Assembly (NCBI GenBank): GCA_007713595.1
Contig: VMRY01000018.1
Coordinates: 1 to 55,519, forward strand
DNA: 55,519 bases
DNA from: Sedimenticola thiotaurini
GTDB lineage: Bacteria; Pseudomonadota; Gammaproteobacteria; Chromatiales; Chromatiaceae
Reading direction: 5' to 3'
Shown: one piece after another, positions 1 to 4,777 of the stretch
Position numbering within the stretch: the stretch's first letter is position 1
How the letters are laid out: each line of letters opens with the position of its first letter
Notes under the pieces: generated by a model
What the model was told of the DNA's origin: nothing
What the model saw: only the letters and a program-made list of their open reading frames with translations
The model's database searches: none
Translations under genes and position numbers: made by a program

Positions 1-63
1 GTCAAGCAGGCGGGCAACGAATCTAAGGCGTTCTTCCATACGATTACACTCTTTCCAGGGCAT
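1..63 (-). CDS. IS481-family transposase, N-terminal fragment (runs off the window)
   Basis: The reverse strand from 63 to 1 encodes 21 residues beginning MPWKECNRMEERLRFVAR and continues past the window edge. This start resembles that of IS481-type DDE transposases, which begin with a helix-turn-helix segment. An SD-like GGAGG lies upstream on the same strand (about 73-78). The identical fragment occurs inverted at 55458-55519, so this is one end of a multicopy insertion sequence and only the N-terminus can be seen. The family call rests on this short stretch plus the terminal structure. Confidence 0.7.
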   Translation of the reverse strand, partial: MPWKECNRMEERLRFVARLLD

Positions 64-140
64 TCGAGATTCCTCCCAAATACCGTTATGTGTAACCTAT
101 GTCTCCGGTATTAGCTGTAACCTATGTGTCAGGTAGCACA
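1..140. repeat. Left copy of 139-bp window-terminal inverted repeat (IS481-type element end)
   Basis: Positions 1-140 are the reverse complement of 55381-55519, matching at every base compared. The outer IS boundary is at about 140/141. Inside the end are two direct repeats of an 18-bp motif, TGTAACCTATGTCTCCGG (91-108) and TGTAACCTATGTGTCAGG (116-133), 25 bp apart, which look like paired transposase-binding sites. Identical ends on both sides suggest the assembled sequence stops in a repeated IS. Confidence 0.85.
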
Positions 141-142
141 AG

Positions 143-175
143 CCCCATGAATCAATCATGGGGCTTTTCTTTTTT
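143..175 (+). terminator. Rho-independent terminator-like hairpin abutting the IS end
   Basis: A hairpin with stem GCCCCATGA / TCATGGGGC and a 5-nt loop is followed by TTTTCTTTTTT on the plus strand. It sits directly next to the IS boundary. It would stop rightward transcription leaving the IS, and it faces the 3' end of the minus-strand SYLF gene. It may be the terminator of a plus-strand gene cut off by the insertion, or a convergent bidirectional terminator. Confidence 0.7.
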
Positions 176-743
176 AGCGGGCAGGATCAAAACTGAATTT
201 CTGTCCGCCTACAGTCGCCTCATACATAAGCCCACCTTTTGGCATGGTGAATATGGCCACGCCATTGTCGTAGTCGGCATCTGCTGAAGCGCCTGCTGTG
301 ACAGCCACTGCCGAGGCCTGCGCATTAAACTCGAAGTTGCCACTGGTAAAATCGTCCAAGGCGTGTTTGTTCTTAAAGAAGATGATCTCAGTGTAAGCCT
401 GTCCGCCCAACTGAAAGCCGATGGTGAGTTGAGACAGGCTGGACGTGCCGATAAACTTATCCTGTCGGTACACCTCGCCTTCACCATAGGCACCACCGAT
501 TCCAATGCCACCTTTACCAACGGTTGGGAATATTGCGTATCCATAGGCCTTCTTGAAGAAGAGCTTAAGGCCAGGGTCCTTCGACTTGAGTCGGGAGATT
601 GCTTTATCTACCTCTCGATTGCCCGTGTTGCTGCTTTCAGTTTTATCTTCTCGCGGATCCCAGCCTGCATAAATGGTTTGGGTTGCCATGAGGGAGAGGA
701 GTGCTGTGAGGATGACAACAAGGGTGATGCTTCTGTTTTTCAT
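174..743 (-). CDS. SYLF/YSC84-domain secreted lipid-binding protein
   Basis: A 189-residue protein. Residues 1-26 form a signal peptide (basic start, hydrophobic core, cleavage near TIYA|GWD). The rest is a SYLF (YSC84) domain: the AYGYAIFPTVGKGGIGIGGAYG segment near residues 66-87 and the Gly-rich C-terminal part with NGVAIFTMPKGGLMYEA are typical. Eukaryotic SYLF domains bind phosphoinositides and membranes; the bacterial exported versions are poorly understood and are usually periplasmic or outer-membrane associated. The gene stands alone, converging on the terminator hairpin next to the IS. No partner gene is visible. Family assignment is secure; function is not. Confidence 0.85.
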   Translation of the reverse strand: MKNRSITLVVILTALLSLMATQTIYAGWDPREDKTESSNTGNREVDKAISRLKSKDPGLKLFFKKAYGYAIFPTVGKGGIGIGGAYGEGEVYRQDKFIGTSSLSQLTIGFQLGGQAYTEIIFFKNKHALDDFTSGNFEFNAQASAVAVTAGASADADYDNGVAIFTMPKGGLMYEATVGGQKFSFDPAR

Positions 744-995
744 ATACTTATGAATCCTGTCAGTTGTTCACGAAGGTCGGCTTAGATGCAAATACAGGGG
801 GTTCAGATGATCGTGTAATCCGAACTATAGTCATTTTGCGGCGGCTATTCTGAAATCTTGGGCAAGGTATGGAAACTTTTTTGGGTTTGGCCGGTCTTTA
901 TAGTTGATATCGGTAATACCCATATGGTGTTGCAGATAGGAAGTGTGCTTTTGTTCATTTAGGACTCCCCTTCAGGCGCATAGTCTGAATTAACG

Positions 996-1023
996 CCGCC
1001 CTCTCCCCGGGGCGGTTTTTTTT
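996..1023 (+). terminator. Orphan rho-independent terminator
   Basis: CCGCCC (996-1001) pairs with GGGCGG (1010-1015) and is followed by eight Ts. No ORF on the plus strand ends here: the nearest upstream gene is on the other strand and starts at 743. It therefore either ends a small RNA transcribed from about 880-930 or insulates the amtB enhancer region. Confidence 0.7.
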
Positions 1024-1036
1024 GCTTTAAACAATG

Positions 1037-1085
1037 CGCACCAATAAGGTGCAATTATAGTCTGTCTCTGCATCTAAACTGTGCG
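1037..1085 (+). promoter_or_regulatory. Paired NtrC (GlnG) binding sites
   Basis: CGCACCAATAAGGTGCA at 1037-1053 matches the NtrC consensus TGCACC-N5-GGTGCA at all but one base. A weaker second copy, TGCATCTAAACTGTGCG, lies at 1069-1085. The centres are 32 bp apart, about three helical turns. They lie roughly 129 and 97 bp upstream of the start expected from the sigma-54 core at 1148-1163. This geometry closely mirrors the E. coli glnA enhancer, known to bind two phospho-NtrC dimers cooperatively. The inference is that amtB is induced under nitrogen limitation. Confidence 0.8.
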
Positions 1086-1147
1086 CTCTGTGCCTTTTTT
1101 TGACCCACCTCTCTCTCAAGGTATTGTATTTATTAGTAATAGTTCAT

Positions 1148-1163
1148 GGGCATGAGTTGTGCA
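1148..1163 (+). promoter_or_regulatory. Candidate sigma-54 promoter for amtB
   Basis: GG at 1149-1150 and GC at 1161-1162 are separated by exactly 10 bp (GGCATGAGTTGTGC). This gives the -24/-12 GG-N10-GC signature, with partial agreement to the TGGCACG-N4-TTGC consensus. Transcription would begin near 1174, leaving a leader of about 90 nt. Confidence comes mostly from the NtrC sites upstream and from the regulated gene being amtB. Confidence 0.6.
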
Positions 1164-1218
1164 TATCTATTGCTGATTTTACCAAGTCTGCTTTCTGAAG
1201 CGATTTGATCGACACCAT

Positions 1219-1246
1219 AGGCACTCATTCACGGTGCCTTTTCTTT
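1219..1246 (+). terminator. Terminator-like hairpin in the amtB leader
   Basis: AGGCAC (1219-1224) pairs with GTGCCT (1234-1239) and is followed by TTTCTTT, between the predicted sigma-54 start (~1174) and the amtB start codon (1265). The stem is short (6 bp) and the loop is 9 nt, so it is a weak terminator at best. It could act as an attenuator or as a leftover terminator. Confidence 0.4.
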
Positions 1247-1264
1247 ATGCTTGGGAGTGATGTA

Positions 1265-2560
1265 ATGAAAAAACCTCTAGTGATAGCGTCCTTACTGGCA
1301 CTGCTGCCGGGATTGGTTCAGGCCGAGGAGGCGGCCCTGAATGGTGCGAATACCGCATGGATCCTGACATCTACAGCACTGGTCCTGTTTATGACCTTGC
1401 CCGGACTGGCCCTTTTTTATGGTGGCCTGGTTAGAACCAAGAATGTGCTCTCTGTGCTGATGCAGTGTTTTGCCATTGCTGGAGCGGCGTCAATTATCTG
1501 GTTAATCTTTGGCTACAGCCTGGCTTTTGGAGAAGGTAATGCCTGGATTGGCGATTTCAGCAAGGTGATGCTGGCAGACGTAGGCCGCGCTTCCCTCTCT
1601 GGCGATATCCCTGAGTCACTGTTCATGCTGTTTCAGATGACCTTTGCCGTGATTACTCCGGCACTTATCATCGGCGGTTATGCCGAGCGTATGAAGTTTT
1701 CGGCGATGCTGATCTTCAGCTGCATATGGCTGGTTGTAGTCTATTCGCCGGTGACGCATTGGGTCTGGGGTGGTGGCTGGTTACAGCAGATGGGGCTGTT
1801 CGACTTTGCTGGCGGAGTGGTGGTGCATATCACAGCCGGTGTGGCCGCCCTGGTAGCCGCTGTTGTATTGGGACCGCGCAAAGGTTTTCCGACTACAGCA
1901 ATGCCGCCACACAACATGACCATGACGGTTACCGGAGCAGGCATGCTCTGGGTGGGTTGGTTTGGTTTCAACGGGGGCAGTGCCCTGGCGGCTAATGGCG
2001 ATGCTGCCATGGCCATGTTATCAACCCACGTCTCTGCTGCTGCCGGTGCCATGACCTGGTCCTTTATTGAGTGGAAACGTTTCGGTAAGCCAAGTGCACT
2101 GGGTGCGGTCACCGGTATGGTGGCGGGTCTTGGTACGATTACCCCGGCGTCAGGTTTTGTTGGTCCTGGTGGGGCATTGATTATTGGTGTTCTGGCCGGT
2201 GGTGTCTGTTTCACTGCCACGCAGTACATCAAGCGGGTACTGAAGATAGATGACTCACTGGATGTGTTCCCGGTTCACGGCGTTGGCGGTATCATGGGTA
2301 CCCTGTTGGCGGGTGTGCTGTCATCTACGGAGTTGGGTGTTTTCAGCGGCTACGGCTTTGCTGATGGCATTGAGAGCATGGGCGGTCAGGTTTGGGTGCA
2401 GTTTGTGGGTGTAGTGGTGGCTATTATCTTTACTGCCATTGCCACGTATATCATCTTGAAGCTGGTAGCCATGATGACGGATGGTCTTCGTGTGACCGAT
2501 GAGCAGGAGGTCGAAGGACTGGATACCGTCAGTCATGAGGAGTCCGCCTACAATTATTGA
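1265..2560 (+). CDS. amtB: Ammonium transporter AmtB
   Basis: A 431-residue ammonium channel of the Amt/Rh family that conducts ammonia/ammonium across the inner membrane as a trimer. Residues 1-20 are a cleavable signal peptide ending LVQA|EEA, followed by about eleven membrane segments. Family signatures are present, including the two pore histidines in VVVHITAGVAAL and in FPVHGVGGIMGT. An in-frame ATG sits upstream at 1205, but the start at 1265 has GGAG eight bases ahead and gives the signal peptide, so I use 1265. Unusually there is no glnK beside it, the normal partner that plugs the channel when ammonium is plentiful. The NtrC/sigma-54 elements upstream predict nitrogen-starvation control. 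Confidence 0.96.
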   Translation: MKKPLVIASLLALLPGLVQAEEAALNGANTAWILTSTALVLFMTLPGLALFYGGLVRTKNVLSVLMQCFAIAGAASIIWLIFGYSLAFGEGNAWIGDFSKVMLADVGRASLSGDIPESLFMLFQMTFAVITPALIIGGYAERMKFSAMLIFSCIWLVVVYSPVTHWVWGGGWLQQMGLFDFAGGVVVHITAGVAALVAAVVLGPRKGFPTTAMPPHNMTMTVTGAGMLWVGWFGFNGGSALAANGDAAMAMLSTHVSAAAGAMTWSFIEWKRFGKPSALGAVTGMVAGLGTITPASGFVGPGGALIIGVLAGGVCFTATQYIKRVLKIDDSLDVFPVHGVGGIMGTLLAGVLSSTELGVFSGYGFADGIESMGGQVWVQFVGVVVAIIFTAIATYIILKLVAMMTDGLRVTDEQEVEGLDTVSHEESAYNY

Positions 2561-2568
2561 TAGTGATG

Positions 2569-2594
2569 GGTGGCGCGACAGCGCCACCTTTTTT
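2569..2594 (+). terminator. Rho-independent terminator after amtB
   Basis: The stem GGTGGCGC (2569-2576) / GCGCCACC (2581-2588) has a GACA loop and six Ts, 9 bp after the amtB stop codon. It ends a monocistronic amtB transcript. Confidence 0.92.
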
Positions 2595-2759
2595 GAATCT
2601 GTCTTCGGTGCCAGGATTGTTTACGCAGCCCCTTTTTAACAGTCTCCGATAGTCTGTTTATCCTAATCAGACACGCTTGTGACATGAATCTCTGCCAGAC
2701 ATCTTTGCAATAAATGACATGGCCCGTTTACAACAGTTGCTGTGTCAGGCTTCTGCACT

Positions 2760-2801
2760 TTGTACAGGATATTTACTCTGATAGTATTAAAAATTAATAC
2801 T
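2760..2801 (+). promoter_or_regulatory. Promoter with overlapping palindromic operator for the XRE regulator
   Basis: TTGTAC (2760-2765) and TAGTAT (2782-2787), 16 bp apart, form a plausible sigma-70 promoter. A perfect 7-5-7 inverted repeat, AGTATTA-AAAAT-TAATACT (2783-2801), covers the -10 and the likely start site, just ahead of the SD AAGGAGGA (2803-2810). This position suits autorepression by the downstream HTH protein; that is inference. Confidence 0.5.
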
Positions 2802-2814
2802 CAAGGAGGATTGG

Positions 2815-3558
2815 GTGCCGCAGACAAACCAGCTAATTGATACTTTGAAAAAGACACTCAAGGCGCATGGCAAGACCTACGCTGATGTATCTATTCATCT
2901 GGAGCTATCCGAGGCGAGCGTAAAACGCCTCTTTTCAGATAAGAGCTTTTCATTGCAGCGGCTGGATCAGATCTGTCAGTTAATCGATTTGGAGATATCG
3001 GATCTGGTTAAACTAATGGAGTCTGAGGCAAGATCACCCATTACCAGCTTGACTGTTGAGCAGGAGCGGGAGTTGGCTGCTGATGTTGAATTGTTGTTGA
3101 TTGCGGTATGTGTGCTGAACCATTGGTCTTATGAGGAGATTATTGACTATTACAATATCGCAGAAACCCGCTGCATCCAGTATCTGGCCAAGTTGGACCG
3201 GCTCAAGCTGATCGAACTGTTACCGAAGAATAGAATTAAACTTCGTGTGGCAACCAATTTCAAGTGGATGGAAGATGGACCGATTCAGCGTTTCTATAAA
3301 GATAAACTGGAAGCGGACTTTTTTAGCTCACGTTTTGTAAAGGAGCATGAGCGACTGATCGTAATCAACGGTATGTTGGCGGCCAGCTCGAATGCTGTGT
3401 TTCAGCGTAAACTTGAGCAGCTGGTGCGCGAGTTTGATGAGCTGAACCAGGATGATGCACAACTCCCTTTTGAGCAGCGATTTGGCACCACCGTTGTTTT
3501 GGCTGTACGCCGTTGGCAATATGGCCTGTTTGAGAGTCTCAGAAAACGGAAAGCTTGA
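2815..3558 (+). CDS. XRE-family HTH transcriptional regulator
   Basis: A 247-residue protein with a GTG start five bases after AAGGAGGA. Residues about 5-62 form a Cro/C1-type helix-turn-helix with the pattern TYADVSIHLELSEASVKRLF, then FSLQRLDQICQLIDLEISDL. The remaining ~185 residues are helical, without a recognised ligand domain. They contain a possible second winged-helix-like section (YEEIIDYYNIAETRCIQYL, near 110-140). Similar gammaproteobacterial regulators occur alone. A palindrome straddling its own promoter suggests autoregulation. It is followed 117 bp later by a response regulator on the same strand. DNA binding is well supported; targets are unknown. Confidence 0.85.
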   Translation: MPQTNQLIDTLKKTLKAHGKTYADVSIHLELSEASVKRLFSDKSFSLQRLDQICQLIDLEISDLVKLMESEARSPITSLTVEQERELAADVELLLIAVCVLNHWSYEEIIDYYNIAETRCIQYLAKLDRLKLIELLPKNRIKLRVATNFKWMEDGPIQRFYKDKLEADFFSSRFVKEHERLIVINGMLAASSNAVFQRKLEQLVREFDELNQDDAQLPFEQRFGTTVVLAVRRWQYGLFESLRKRKA

Positions 3559-3675
3559 GAAAATCACAGATTTAGCTGCTAGCCTTTTAAATGGTACACT
3601 TTGTAAGGAAATTGCCCTGCAGCTCTTTACAGAGCCGGGCTAGCGGGTCTTTGGATATTCGGTGAGAGGTTGAAC

Positions 3676-4377
3676 ATGCGGATAGCAGTATTAGAAGACG
3701 ACAAAGATCAAAACCGTATGATTCAACTCTGGCTGGAGATGGGCGGGCACAGTTGTCATCCGCATCTGGATGCTGCCAGCTTTCAGAAAGACCTGAAGCG
3801 AAGCAGTTTTGATCTGCTTATTCTTGATTGGGAGCTTGGAACCTCATCAGGCATTGAGGTGCTTGAGTGGGTGCGCAAGCAGATTGACTGGCGCATTCCT
3901 GTGCTGTTCATGACGGCGCGGGATTCCGAGGAGGATATAGTCTACGCGCTGGAAAAAGGGGCAGATGACTATATCGTAAAGCCGGCTTCGAAGGCGGTTA
4001 CGCTAGCCCGTATCGGTGCGCTGGGCCGGCGCAGTAGTAATGATAATCCACAGGGAGAGCTGCTGGAATTCGGTGACCTCTCCATCAACGTAGGTCAGAG
4101 CGAAGTGCGGGTGGATGGCGTGCCGGTTGAGCTGACTGATCGTGAGTTCAAACTGGCAGTCATGTTGTTTTCAAATGTGGGACGGTTAATATCCCGGGAT
4201 CATCTGCTGGAAAATATCTGGGGTATTACGGCGAATATTGCCACTCGAACTGTAGATACCCACGTCAGCAGGCTTCGGCAGAAGCTGCATTTGACGCCTG
4301 AGCATGGCTGGCAGCTAAAGGCTATTTACCAGCACGGTTATCGACTGGAACAACTTGCTGACAGCCAGGTTGCCTGA
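3676..4377 (+). CDS. OmpR/PhoB-family response regulator (orphan)
   Basis: A 233-residue two-domain regulator. The receiver domain (1-~120) has the acidic cluster E7-D8-D9, phospho-acceptor D51 in LILDWELG, the conserved Thr in LFMTARDSEED and Lys in DDYIVKPASKA. The winged-helix effector (~135-230) has LTDREFKLAVMLFSNVGRLISRDHLL and the recognition helix RTVDTHVSRLRQKL. A TTG at 3670 is in frame but touches the SD GAGAGG (3664-3669); the ATG at 3676 is correctly spaced. No histidine kinase is adjacent, so the signal source is elsewhere. It could be partly controlled by the XRE gene just upstream. Confidence 0.92.
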   Translation: MRIAVLEDDKDQNRMIQLWLEMGGHSCHPHLDAASFQKDLKRSSFDLLILDWELGTSSGIEVLEWVRKQIDWRIPVLFMTARDSEEDIVYALEKGADDYIVKPASKAVTLARIGALGRRSSNDNPQGELLEFGDLSINVGQSEVRVDGVPVELTDREFKLAVMLFSNVGRLISRDHLLENIWGITANIATRTVDTHVSRLRQKLHLTPEHGWQLKAIYQHGYRLEQLADSQVA

Positions 4378-4625
4378 TCAGGTTTAGCTTAGAAAGGTAC
4401 TTCTTCCCTGCCCGTTATAGAAAATTCAACTGTCAACAATTGTAACGATCCCCTCCAGCCTGCTGACAGACCCCTTCCGCGAGTTTATGCTGAAAACCAA
4501 TTAATCAGAATTTATTGCACTGGCATGAACTGAAGATAACCAGTTTTGGTAGGTGTGAAGGAATGAATTTAGGGCAAGGTGTTGTGTAAAGGAAGTGATC
4601 TTAAGGATTGGATCAGTGCCATTAA

Positions 4626-4654
4626 AGCCCCACGTGAGTGGGGCTCTCTTTTTT
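4626..4654 (+). terminator. Rho-independent terminator
   Basis: The stem AGCCCCAC (4626-4633) / GTGGGGCT (4638-4645) has loop GTGA and is followed by CTCTTTTTT. It points rightward, 250 bp past the response-regulator gene, and could belong to that gene's 3' UTR or to a small RNA. Confidence 0.85.
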
Positions 4655-4716
4655 CTCTCTTTGTGGGGTTTGTCACTGCTTCGAAGGTTGCGTAATGAAA
4701 ATAGCCATAAATAGAA

Positions 4717-4752
4717 GATCCCGTACCCCGTAGTTGGGGTTTATCGGGTATC
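4717..4752 (-). terminator. Possible terminator of the P-type ATPase gene
   Basis: Nested inverted repeats: ACCCC (4725-4729) with GGGGT (4736-4740), extended by an outer GATcCCG/CGGGtATC pair. The hairpin lies about 26 bp past the minus-strand stop codon. The U-tract on that strand is poor (TTCTATTTAT), so this is a weak call. Confidence 0.4.
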
Positions 4753-4777
4753 TATTAATGCATAAGCGTTAAGTTGT

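Larger units (their letters stand above)
744..1264. other. Intergenic region: orphan terminator, NtrC enhancer and sigma-54 promoter for amtB
   Basis: This 521-bp stretch has no convincing ORF. It contains the divergent 5' region of the SYLF gene, a plus-strand terminator at 996-1023 not linked to any gene (possible end of a small RNA starting around 880-930), two NtrC-type sites at 1037-1085, a sigma-54 core at 1148-1163, and a hairpin with a T-run in the amtB leader at 1219-1246. Confidence 0.7.
4378..4777. other. Intergenic region with orphan terminator and possible small RNA
   Basis: There is no convincing ORF in these 400 bp. A strong plus-strand terminator lies at 4626-4653, some 250 nt after the response-regulator stop. 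The transcript therefore either has a long 3' UTR or a separate small RNA ends here. A second, composite hairpin (4717-4752) serves as the likely 3' end of the minus-strand ATPase gene. Confidence 0.55.
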
